The notes under the pieces are model-generated. The model was not told the origin of the DNA. It worked only from the letters and a program-made list of their open reading frames with translations, and did no database searches. From contig DAOWIP010000092.1 of assembly GCA_030640865.1 (NCBI GenBank), forward strand, positions 1 to 9,564: 9,564 bases of DNA. Reading direction: 5' to 3'. Each line of letters starts with the position of its first letter. The first letter of the stretch is position 1. Made by a program: the position numbers and the translations under genes. This DNA is from Sedimentisphaerales bacterium (GTDB taxonomy: Bacteria; Planctomycetota; Phycisphaerae; Sedimentisphaerales; SM23-30). Of the stretch, positions 1-6,387 are shown in pieces.

Positions 1-10
1 AAAAATAGAG

Positions 11-48
11 CAGGTGAGCAGTAGATAGGTGAACAGGTGAAAGATAGG
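11..48. repeat. Degenerate tandem repeat, unit about 23 bases
   Basis: CAGGTGA occurs at 11-17 and again at 34-40. Each copy is followed by an AGATAGG block (23-29 and 42-48), with a shortened spacer in the second copy. A related ATAGAG at 5-10 suggests that a further copy begins left of the window. Purine-rich and non-coding; purpose unknown. Confidence 0.45.
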
Positions 49-100
49 CTTGCAAGACTAATAAACGCGTGGGGTAAGACCCAACCCAGGACTATTAACT

Positions 101-117
101 GCAGGCGAGACGCCTGC
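101..117. repeat. Perfect 7-base inverted repeat, GC-rich palindrome
   Basis: GCAGGCG-AGA-CGCCTGC is a perfect 7-base stem with a 3-base loop. It is not followed by a T-run on either strand, so it does not look like an intrinsic terminator. The form resembles the short repetitive extragenic palindromes scattered between genes in many genomes. I cannot count other copies from one window. Confidence 0.7.
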
Positions 118-132
118 GGTACAGAACACAGC

Positions 133-148
133 ATGGGCTAAAGCCCAT
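133..148. repeat. Perfect 7-base inverted repeat ATGGGCT/AGCCCAT
   Basis: ATGGGCT-AA-AGCCCAT pairs perfectly with a 2-base centre. It lies 15 bases after the preceding palindrome and is unrelated to it in sequence. There is no T-run beside it. It is probably a dispersed intergenic palindrome of a second family. Confidence 0.7.
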
Positions 149-240
149 CCTACGGCTACATTGTCGAGGATTATACAGGAGCACATCTGGGCCTTCGGCG
201 GAAAGGTGGCACCCAATTGGAATACCATAATAGCGTTTTT

Positions 241-262
241 GGGCGACCACATAGGGTCGCCC
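241..262. repeat. Perfect 8-base inverted repeat GGGCGACC/GGTCGCCC
   Basis: GGGCGACC (241-248) and GGTCGCCC (255-262) flank a 6-base loop. Five T residues precede it on the plus strand (236-240), which on the minus strand become a trailing A-run. It is therefore not a canonical terminator for the protease gene, which is read on the minus strand. It is a third palindrome type within 162 bases. Confidence 0.7.
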
Positions 263-331
263 CTACTTTGCATCATGCCACCCGATCGAACATCACGATA
301 CGTCCTTCGGGTCCATGAAAAATATGAGGAC

Positions 332-1771
332 TTACAAATCAAAAACCCTGCCTGCGGGTTCCGCCAAATGGTCGTCGCCGCGAGGTCGCAGGGTGGCGGT
401 GTATTGCTTTACCAATAGATAGTTGCCGATATTTTCTGTTCGTGTGTAAGCCACACTGACCTGTGCCCCGCTTTGGATGGTCTCCAGTTTGTACCCAAGT
501 TGCTCGAAGTCCTTGATGGCGATGCCGTCCAGCGACAGCAGGATATCGCCCGCTTCGATATGGGCATAATACGCCGGGGAGCCTTTTTCAACCTTCATCA
601 CCACAACAGCACCTGTCTCGCCCGCCAAGTGATATCGCTGGATCATGGCCTGTGTTAATCGGCCCAGTTCCAGTCCAAAGAGCCGCTGGGCGAGTTTCTT
701 ACCGTCCGGCTGTGGGCGCTCACGCAGAGTTATCTCGAATTTGTAGTTCCGGTCGTCTCCCAAAAGACCACCCTGACGGCGCACATCAAAGCTAACCGTC
801 GTATCGAGCCTGCGCTCCAGCATATCAATGTAAAAATCCGTAGCCGAGTCAACCGTTTTACCATCTACCCGCGTTATAACATCGCCCGGCTTAAAGTCGG
901 TCTTTTCCGCGGCACTACCGGAACGCACAGCATCAACCTTTATTCCCGGTTCTTTTATATCCTTGATGTCAGTTACTGTCAGACCGAAATCGATCCGGCG
1001 CAGCCGCTCGATATTTATCATTTTCGGCAGGTTCTCGCGCAGTTGATCGATGGGTATGGCAAAACCAATCCCCTGTGCCGCTCGGCGAATCGCCGTGTTG
1101 ATTCCGATTACTTCGCCCCTGATATTCAGAAGCGGTCCGCCGCTGTTGCCCCGATTTATCGGCGCGGAAATTTGCAGCATCTCCGACAGAACCAACTCGT
1201 CGGTCAACTCAACGTCCCGATGTATCGAACTTAGAATACCGTCGGTCAGCGTGTGTTGATAGCCAAAAGGGTTACCGATAGCCAGTACCGTCTCGCCGAT
1301 CATCAGGTCATCACTGCGGCCAAGAATAACCTTATGCAGGGGTTTGTCCGATTCGATTTTTAACAGCGCCAGATCAGAACGGCTGTCTTCGGCCACCTTC
1401 CGGGCCTTGTACTCGGTGCTGTCCGCCATAATGACGGTAATCTCATCCGCCCGGCGGACAACATGGGCGTTGGTTACAATGTAACCGTTGGCATTGATAA
1501 CAAACCCTGAGCCAAGCGATGGGACCTCCCTTTCTCGCCGCCTGAACGGCAAGCCAAAATCCCAGCCCCAACCAAAGATGTCATCGACAACCAATTCCTG
1601 TACCACATATTTACTGGAAATACTGACCACGGCGTCCTTGTTCTTCTCGAACGCCTCGACGATGGGTGTTCGACGAGACACGTTGCTCTCGGCAACCCCG
1701 GCCTGCGGCGTTCCGGCCGTTGTAGCTATTGCCAAAATAAGCAGGTAAAATATTATTTTTCGCTTTATCAT
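332..1771 (-). CDS. htrA: HtrA/DegP-family periplasmic serine protease with two PDZ domains
   Basis: A 479-residue protein. Residues 1 to about 27 are a signal peptide (KRK, then a hydrophobic stretch, then a small-residue cleavage region near GVA-E), so it should be exported. The trypsin-like domain (about 35-245) carries the full triad: His103 in TNAHVV, Asp133 in SDLALLKI and Ser210 in GNSGGPL. PDZ1 (about 258-350) has a GLTV ligand-binding loop and PDZ2 covers about 363-462. This matches the length and domain order of DegP/DegQ proteins, which degrade or chaperone misfolded envelope proteins. Loop LA (about 60-82) is short and rich in Trp and Arg. Before the catalytic Ser the usual QTDA reads QISA. 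The ATG is preceded by AGGAAAGG at good spacing. The gene is divergent from gyrA. DegP cannot be told from DegQ, so the symbol denotes the family only. Confidence 0.95.
   Translation of the reverse strand: MIKRKIIFYLLILAIATTAGTPQAGVAESNVSRRTPIVEAFEKNKDAVVSISSKYVVQELVVDDIFGWGWDFGLPFRRREREVPSLGSGFVINANGYIVTNAHVVRRADEITVIMADSTEYKARKVAEDSRSDLALLKIESDKPLHKVILGRSDDLMIGETVLAIGNPFGYQHTLTDGILSSIHRDVELTDELVLSEMLQISAPINRGNSGGPLLNIRGEVIGINTAIRRAAQGIGFAIPIDQLRENLPKMINIERLRRIDFGLTVTDIKDIKEPGIKVDAVRSGSAAEKTDFKPGDVITRVDGKTVDSATDFYIDMLERRLDTTVSFDVRRQGGLLGDDRNYKFEITLRERPQPDGKKLAQRLFGLELGRLTQAMIQRYHLAGETGAVVVMKVEKGSPAYYAHIEAGDILLSLDGIAIKDFEQLGYKLETIQSGAQVSVAYTRTENIGNYLLVKQYTATLRPRGDDHLAEPAGRVFDL
341..360 (-). 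terminator. Weak intrinsic terminator at the protease 3' end
   Basis: On the minus strand AACCC (356-360) and GGGTT (344-348) form a 5-base stem around a 7-base loop, running into a T-run (341-345). The hairpin overlaps the last codons of the protease gene. The stem is short, so termination may be inefficient or the match may be chance. It is the only terminator-like element I see at this end of the gene. Confidence 0.3.
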
Positions 1772-1779
1772 TTATCTCG

Positions 1780-1787
1780 CCTTTCCT
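1780..1787 (-). promoter_or_regulatory. Ribosome binding site of the protease gene
   Basis: On the minus strand AGGAAAGG ends 8 bases before the ATG at 1771. This is a strong Shine-Dalgarno match and fixes that start codon. Confidence 0.75.
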
Positions 1788-1812
1788 GAATATATACACA
1801 AATACCTGCTTT

Positions 1813-1842
1813 ATTATAGCCACGACAATTTAACTATGAAAA
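1813..1842 (-). promoter_or_regulatory. Sigma70-like promoter of the protease gene
   Basis: On the minus strand a perfect TATAAT -10 box lies at 1813-1818, and TTTTCA (4 of 6 to TTGACA) lies 18 bases upstream at 1837-1842. The predicted start near 1806 would give a leader of about 35 bases with the Shine-Dalgarno inside it. No CpxR- or sigmaE-type motif is obvious. Confidence 0.6.
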
Positions 1843-1862
1843 GCATTTTTCTGTAGAAATTA

Positions 1863-1891
1863 TTGCCGTCGATTCGCTTTTACGGTATAAT
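1863..1891 (+). promoter_or_regulatory. Sigma70-like promoter of gyrA
   Basis: TTGCCG (1863-1868, 4 of 6 to consensus) and a perfect TATAAT (1886-1891) are separated by an ideal 17 bases. The predicted start near 1898 would give a leader of about 169 bases before the gyrA ATG. The -35 box is only 20 bases from that of the divergent protease promoter, so the two polymerase sites are back to back and could influence each other. Confidence 0.65.
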
Positions 1892-2040
1892 GACCGCGAT
1901 GTCAGCTGTACTGTCGGCGTTTCGGAAAGCGGGCTCCAAACAAAGGTGCAAAAAGGACGCCAGCGTCAAAAGTACTTTGCCCCCTCGATTTTGGAGCGTT
2001 GACATCGTTTTTGTGGCGTTTTTCGGACTTTTGACGGTTG

Positions 2041-2058
2041 CACCAAAAAGGTGTTTTT
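2041..2058 (+). terminator. Weak terminator-like hairpin plus T-run before gyrA
   Basis: CACC (2041-2044) and GGTG (2050-2053) bracket AAAAA and are followed at once by TTTTT (2054-2058). The 4-base stem is weak for a terminator on its own. Its 5' arm is also the 3' arm of the 1945-1951/2038-2044 pairing, so forming the long leader stem would disrupt it. That mutual exclusion is what an attenuator needs, but it could also arise by chance in this A/T-run-rich stretch. Confidence 0.3.
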
Positions 2059-2063
2059 AAGGA
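2059..2063 (+). promoter_or_regulatory. Ribosome binding site of gyrA
   Basis: AAGGA lies only 3 bases before the ATG at 2067 but 9 bases before an in-frame GTG at 2073. The spacing fits the GTG better, so translation might begin with V/M-TEQDF rather than MTVTEQDF. ATG is kept as the default. Confidence 0.5.
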
Positions 2064-2066
2064 TTT

Positions 2067-4622
2067 ATGACGGTGACCGAACAGGATTTTAAGGAAAAAA
2101 TCGAAGATCAGTCCATTCTGGACGAACTGAAGGAATCATACCTCAATTACGCTATGAGCGTGATTATCAGCCGGGCGTTGCCCGATGTTCGCGACGGGCT
2201 TAAACCCTCGCAGCGGCGCATCCTTGTGGCTATGAACGACCTGAACCTCGGCCCCCGTAGCAAGCCCCGTAAGTGCGCCAAGATCGCCGGTGATACCTCC
2301 GGTAATTACCACCCACACGGCGAAGGGGTTGTCTATCCGACTTTAGTACGTATGGGCCAATTATGGAACATGCGACAGACACTAATCGACCCCCAGGGCA
2401 ATTTCGGCTCAACCGACGGCGACCCCCCCGCCGCGATGCGTTATACCGAGGCCCGTATGACCGCTGCCGCGGCTGATATGTTGGTCGATATAAACCGCGA
2501 TACCGTCGATTTTGTGCCCAACTACGATGAGACCACTACCGAGCCGGTCGTCCTGCCAAGTCGATTCCCCAATCTGCTGGTCAACGGCAGTATGGGTATT
2601 GCCGTGGGGATGGCAACCAGTATCCCACCCCATAATCCAACAGAAGTCTGCGACGCCCTGATCAAACTTGTTGACGACCCTGACTGCGGCTTTAAGGAGA
2701 TTATGCAGATTATACCCGGCCCTGATTTTCCCACGGGAGGGGTAATTTGCGGCCGTGGCGGAATTATCAACGGCTATACCACCGGCCGCGGTACCCTGTC
2801 AGTCCGTGCGAAAATGCACACCGAGACCACCAAAAAAGGGAAAACGGTCATCATAGTAGATGAAATCCCCTACCAAACAGTAAAAGCACAAATCGTTACC
2901 AAAATTGCCGACTGCGTCAATAACAACGTTATTCCGGAAATCTCCGATGTCCGCGATGAGTCCGACCGTAAAGGTACGCGAGTGGTCATCGAACTCCGCC
3001 GCGACGCCGACGAACAGGTGGTAATCAACAGACTCTATCAGTACACCTCACTACAAAATACCTTCAGCATTATCAATATCGCACTGGTCAGGAACCGGCC
3101 GCTTACACTCAATATCAAACAAATGCTCCAGCTTTATCTGGATCATCGCAAAGAAGTTATCCGCCGTCGAACCAACTTTCTATTACGCAAGGCCCGGACG
3201 CGTGCCCATATCGTGGAAGGCCTACTGCTGGCCCAAAGCGATATAGACGAGATTATCCGTATTATCCGCTCATCGCCCGACGTTCCGTCAGCCAAGGCTG
3301 CCCTGATGGCCAAAGCCCTGCGATTGCGGGAGTACGAGACCATCAAACGGATTCTGCCGGAAGAATTTCTTATCGAAAAGAGCCAAAACGACCAGTTCCT
3401 CTCCGGTCCGCAGACCGACGCCATCCTGAGTATGCAGTTGCAGCGTCTGACCGGGCTGGAAGTGGAAAAACTGGCTCGCGAATACGCCAACCTTGCCGAA
3501 GAAATCACCGGCTACGAAGCCATCCTTGCCCACGAAGACCTGGTACTCGATATTATCCGCGAAGATCTTTACGAAATGAAAGAAAAGTACGGATCACCCC
3601 GCCGTACCGAAATTATCGACGAAGTAACAGACTTCAATATCGACGACCTTATCGCCGAAGAAGAAGTCGTGGTAACAATCAGCCACGACGGCTATATCAA
3701 AAGAATGCCCATAGACACCTACCGCAGCCAGGGCCGCGGCGGTCGCGGCGTCATCGGCAGCAATACCAAACAAGACGATTTTATCGAACACCTTTTTGCC
3801 GCAGGCACCCACGATTATCTCTGCTGTTTTACCAATCGCGGCCGCTGTTACTGGCAAAGAGTGTATGGCATACCCAGCCTGTCCCGCCAAAGCCGGGGCC
3901 GCAGTATTGCCAATCTGCTCCGATTAGGCAAAGACGAAAATATCGCCGAGATACTACCCGTCCGTGAGTTCGACGAACAAATGCTGGTGTTCGCCACCCA
4001 AAACGGCTATGTCAAAAAAACACCCCTGGCCGCCTTCAGTAATATTCGCCGAGTCGGTATAAACGCCATCAGCCTCAACCCCGGCGACGACGTTATCGGC
4101 ACTCGTATTACCAGCGGTGATGACGAAGTAATCCTCGGTACACGCGATGGTATGACTATCCGCTTCCATGAAGACGACGCCCGCGCTATGGGACGCACGG
4201 CCCGCGGTGTCAGAGGTATCAAACTACGATCCGACGATCAGGTTGTCGATATGGTCGTGGCCAAGCCGGGATCGTCCCTGCTGACCGTATGCGAAAACGG
4301 CTACGGCAAACGCACCGACCTGAAAGACTACCGCCGACAAAAACGCGGCGGCATCGGCCTGATAAATATCAAAACCACTGAACGTAACGGCAAAGTCGTC
4401 GCCCTCAAGGCCGTTACCGACGACGATGACCTTATGCTGATCAGCGCCAAAGGCATAATCATCCGTACAGGACTCGAACAGATACGCGACATCGGCCGTA
4501 ATACACAAGGTGTCCGACTCATACGCCTCGACAAAGGCGACAAACTCGTCGCCGTCGCCCGCGTTGTGAAAGAAAACGGTAAGGAAAACGGCGAAAAGGA
4601 AGACAAAAACGATGATAAATAA
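2067..4622 (+). CDS. gyrA: DNA gyrase subunit A
   Basis: An 851-residue GyrA, near the usual length (E. coli 875). With GyrB (not in this window) it forms the A2B2 enzyme that introduces negative supercoils using ATP. The winged-helix breakage-reunion domain includes the YLNYAMSVIISRALPDVRDG signature and the active-site Tyr126 in AAMRYTEAR, next to Arg125. Coiled-coil and tower regions follow to about residue 510. The C-terminal DNA-wrapping propeller begins with a clear GyrA box, QGRGGRG (555-561), which separates it from topoisomerase IV ParC. The acidic/basic tail (about 835-851) is typical. In the quinolone pocket the E. coli Ser83 and Asp87 equivalents are Gly87 and Pro91. It ends in tandem stops TAA-TAG. 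The gene stands alone, without gyrB, behind a promoter and long leader. Confidence 0.98.
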   Translation: MTVTEQDFKEKIEDQSILDELKESYLNYAMSVIISRALPDVRDGLKPSQRRILVAMNDLNLGPRSKPRKCAKIAGDTSGNYHPHGEGVVYPTLVRMGQLWNMRQTLIDPQGNFGSTDGDPPAAMRYTEARMTAAAADMLVDINRDTVDFVPNYDETTTEPVVLPSRFPNLLVNGSMGIAVGMATSIPPHNPTEVCDALIKLVDDPDCGFKEIMQIIPGPDFPTGGVICGRGGIINGYTTGRGTLSVRAKMHTETTKKGKTVIIVDEIPYQTVKAQIVTKIADCVNNNVIPEISDVRDESDRKGTRVVIELRRDADEQVVINRLYQYTSLQNTFSIINIALVRNRPLTLNIKQMLQLYLDHRKEVIRRRTNFLLRKARTRAHIVEGLLLAQSDIDEIIRIIRSSPDVPSAKAALMAKALRLREYETIKRILPEEFLIEKSQNDQFLSGPQTDAILSMQLQRLTGLEVEKLAREYANLAEEITGYEAILAHEDLVLDIIREDLYEMKEKYGSPRRTEIIDEVTDFNIDDLIAEEEVVVTISHDGYIKRMPIDTYRSQGRGGRGVIGSNTKQDDFIEHLFAAGTHDYLCCFTNRGRCYWQRVYGIPSLSRQSRGRSIANLLRLGKDENIAEILPVREFDEQMLVFATQNGYVKKTPLAAFSNIRRVGINAISLNPGDDVIGTRITSGDDEVILGTRDGMTIRFHEDDARAMGRTARGVRGIKLRSDDQVVDMVVAKPGSSLLTVCENGYGKRTDLKDYRRQKRGGIGLINIKTTERNGKVVALKAVTDDDDLMLISAKGIIIRTGLEQIRDIGRNTQGVRLIRLDKGDKLVAVARVVKENGKENGEKEDKNDDK

Positions 4623-4682
4623 TAGACATCGTTCCAAGATTGGTTGGTAAAGATGTGATTGGTATATATCGCAGCGAAAATC

Positions 4683-6350
4683 CTACCTGCGACTGATCAT
4701 ATCTCCGAAAGGCCCCAGCAGATCATATTTATTCTGCCATGTCGTGTACATGATACCCACAGCGCCAGGGGTTTTATCCATCGCTTCAAGCCAATCACGG
4801 GGATTCTCCAATGTATCACCGTCATAGTAGGCCCCCGCAACAGTCTTAAAACCAAGCTGTGAGAAATGCTCGAGACTTTCCCCTCGCTTTTTGTGATACC
4901 AGCAGACAATCCCCATTTCTTTCGGGATATAGTTCCATGAATTCGTAAAATCGCCATCCACGAGGTAATAATCACCGTGGGCATTCTGGTGCGGATCGAA
5001 CATATCCGACCAGATAAAAACCTGCGCCTGCGGGTTCACTTCACGTAGAATCTGGAACTGCCGTGTAACACAGTCGCCGAGAATCCGGGCCATAGTCATA
5101 TTGCGATTCTTGCAGGCCCGGCACGAGCCGCCGGCGCGAATCTCGTCCATACTCAGCAGATATTTATTCGGTGCCAGATATTTATGAATCAGTTTCGCCT
5201 GCCTCCGCCAAATCTCGTATAATTCAGGCTCAGACATACAAGCGGTAACCTGGCCGTTGTTGATGGCCATACCGTGATAATAACTCACTCGCAGCCGCTG
5301 GTTGTCCCTGATTCGGCTTCCAGGCAGCAGATCGATGACAGGTTCATCATGATCAAATCGAAAGTTCAGTTTCTTATCCCTGATCGGCGCAAAGTCTTTT
5401 CCCTCCTTATAAATCGTCCCCTCGGCCTCACTACGAACCGTAACCGGTGTGCCGGGCCGACGCAGAACATTCAAAAGGCCAACCTCTTCAATCCGAATAT
5501 CATCCAGCCAGAATCGGCCGCCCTGCCACCCCCAAACGCCAAGATAAATCTTCAGCGATTGGCTGTCCATGCTGTTGAATCCGATCGTAATCTTACGCCA
5601 GTCGGTTGTAGATGGTACGCGCGTTTTAAATTGGGCCAATGAACGATTACCCTTAATAATGTTGCAGCCAAAACATCCCTGCGGTTCGAGATTTTCCGTC
5701 TTGATCCAGAAGGTCAGACGATAACAGCGATGCGGCTGAAGTGTTACTTCCTGCATTACCCGTCCATGGCTTTGCCGATTGTCGCTGAGATTCTCGAAGC
5801 GAAGCGATGCTTTACCTTCCTTAAAAACCCGGGTATCAACAAAGCTGACCCTCCCGGGCTTATCGTGGAAATCGTATCCCTTCACTCGCTGCCCTCGATA
5901 TTCTTCAAAGCCACCATTGACGATTTTAACAGCCGGTTCCTGAACCAATCGTGCCTTCCCGTCCCGTGCAACAAACAGGGCGTCCCGGACGGGTAGGCCC
6001 GCGGCAAGGTTACGATCCTGTGCAAGTATGCTGCCGGCATATCCAACTGAAAAAATAATGGGGATGATTTCAATATTGTTTTCCCGACAAATATCCCGGA
6101 CCATTTTGAGCCTGCGAAAATAGCTCGGCTGCTGCTTGTCGAGCCGATCCAGCCCACCCGAGAGTACTATCCCGTTCAGCCCGTGCTCACCGGCCGTTCG
6201 CGCAATGGCACGAATGTCTTCAACCTGCTTATCATTGCGCAAACCGCTATAGACGTAAACCCAGCGATTAGGATAAACCTTCTCCGCGGCCTGCAATTCA
6301 ATTAACAACAATCCTGATAAAAACAATACTAACACTACCCGTTTCATCAT
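4683..6350 (-). CDS. Secreted glycosidase-like TIM barrel with inserted carbohydrate-binding module
   Basis: 555 residues from the ATG at 6350, which has AAGG at good spacing. The frame stays open to a TTG at 6395, but that start would bury the signal peptide (residues 1 to about 21, MMKRVV then a hydrophobic run ending ELQA). Barrel-like strands come first (WVYVYSG, GIVLSG, EIIPIIFSVGYAG). A CBM4/9-like jelly roll follows (about 143-290: NGGFEEY, YRLTFWIKTENL, FWLDDIRIEE), then a small beta domain (about 297-355). The barrel resumes with KYLLSMDEIR, placing Asp402-Glu403 at the expected end of strand 4, then IWSD, GIVCWYH, VAGAYYDG and MYTTWQN. An Asp-Glu pair there recalls GH20 hexosaminidases, but family and substrate are not established. 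It probably acts outside the cytoplasm on a polysaccharide or glycan. It lies 37 bases after the HAD gene, same strand. Confidence 0.75.
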   Translation of the reverse strand: MMKRVVLVLFLSGLLLIELQAAEKVYPNRWVYVYSGLRNDKQVEDIRAIARTAGEHGLNGIVLSGGLDRLDKQQPSYFRRLKMVRDICRENNIEIIPIIFSVGYAGSILAQDRNLAAGLPVRDALFVARDGKARLVQEPAVKIVNGGFEEYRGQRVKGYDFHDKPGRVSFVDTRVFKEGKASLRFENLSDNRQSHGRVMQEVTLQPHRCYRLTFWIKTENLEPQGCFGCNIIKGNRSLAQFKTRVPSTTDWRKITIGFNSMDSQSLKIYLGVWGWQGGRFWLDDIRIEEVGLLNVLRRPGTPVTVRSEAEGTIYKEGKDFAPIRDKKLNFRFDHDEPVIDLLPGSRIRDNQRLRVSYYHGMAINNGQVTACMSEPELYEIWRRQAKLIHKYLAPNKYLLSMDEIRAGGSCRACKNRNMTMARILGDCVTRQFQILREVNPQAQVFIWSDMFDPHQNAHGDYYLVDGDFTNSWNYIPKEMGIVCWYHKKRGESLEHFSQLGFKTVAGAYYDGDTLENPRDWLEAMDKTPGAVGIMYTTWQNKYDLLGPFGDMISRR

Positions 6351-6360
6351 TTCTTTTTCG

Positions 6361-6364
6361 CCTT
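6361..6364 (-). promoter_or_regulatory. Ribosome binding site deciding the glycosidase start
   Basis: On the minus strand AAGG sits 10 bases before the ATG at 6350 (a second ATG follows directly at 6347). This supports starting at MMKRVV, which opens a normal signal peptide, rather than at the upstream TTG at 6395. Confidence 0.6.
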
Positions 6365-6387
6365 GACATGCTAAAAAATAATTATGT

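Larger units (their letters stand above)
1..331. other. Gene-free region with short repeats and palindromes
   Basis: I see no credible coding region here. The only open frames are short, lack a Shine-Dalgarno sequence and run straight through palindromes. The stretch holds a degenerate tandem repeat at its left end and three unrelated perfect inverted repeats (101-117, 133-148, 241-262), plus a weaker one at 72-82 (GGGT-AAG-ACCC). It lies downstream of the protease gene. It may continue as intergenic repeat sequence to the left of the window. Confidence 0.6.
1898..2066 (+). promoter_or_regulatory. Structured gyrA leader with competing inverted repeats
   Basis: Four inverted repeats crowd this leader. 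GCTCCAAA (1933-1940) pairs with 1990-1997. GGTGCAA (1945-1951) pairs with 2038-2044. GACGC (1956-1960) pairs with 1963-1967. CGTCAAAAGT (1964-1973) pairs perfectly over 10 bases with 2027-2036. The second and fourth nest into one long interrupted stem, but the first crosses both, so it is either an alternative fold or part of a pseudoknot. The third shares bases with the fourth. The last arm overlaps a terminator-like element just before the Shine-Dalgarno. This arrangement resembles an attenuator or cis-regulatory RNA, but I recognise no known riboswitch class and function is inference. Confidence 0.5.

Noticed and set aside
161..418. An 85-codon plus-strand open frame in the left intergenic region
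   Set aside because: Runs through the 241-262 palindrome and into the antisense of the protease 3' end, with no Shine-Dalgarno and no recognisable domain.
1999..2004. Perfect TTGACA in the gyrA leader as a second promoter
   Set aside because: At 16-18 base spacing the downstream hexamers (such as TTCGGA) do not resemble a -10 box, while the upstream TATAAT promoter is complete.
3143..3508. A 121-codon minus-strand open frame inside gyrA
   Set aside because: Antisense to the conserved GyrA coiled-coil region; Arg/Ser-rich shadow translation.
4224..4637. A 137-codon minus-strand open frame over the gyrA 3' end
   Set aside because: Antisense shadow of the GyrA C-terminal domain; Phe/Val/Ala-rich with no recognisable family.
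4669..4692. Inverted repeat TCGCAG/CTGCGA between the gyrA and glycosidase ends
   Set aside because: A 6-base stem with a 12-base loop overlapping the glycosidase stop codon and without a T-run on either strand; too weak to call a terminator.
6363..6368. Perfect TTGACA on the plus strand in the HAD-glycosidase gap
   Set aside because: No plus-strand gene follows and no good -10 box lies at 17 bases (GTCTAT); it is the antisense of a region upstream of a minus-strand gene.
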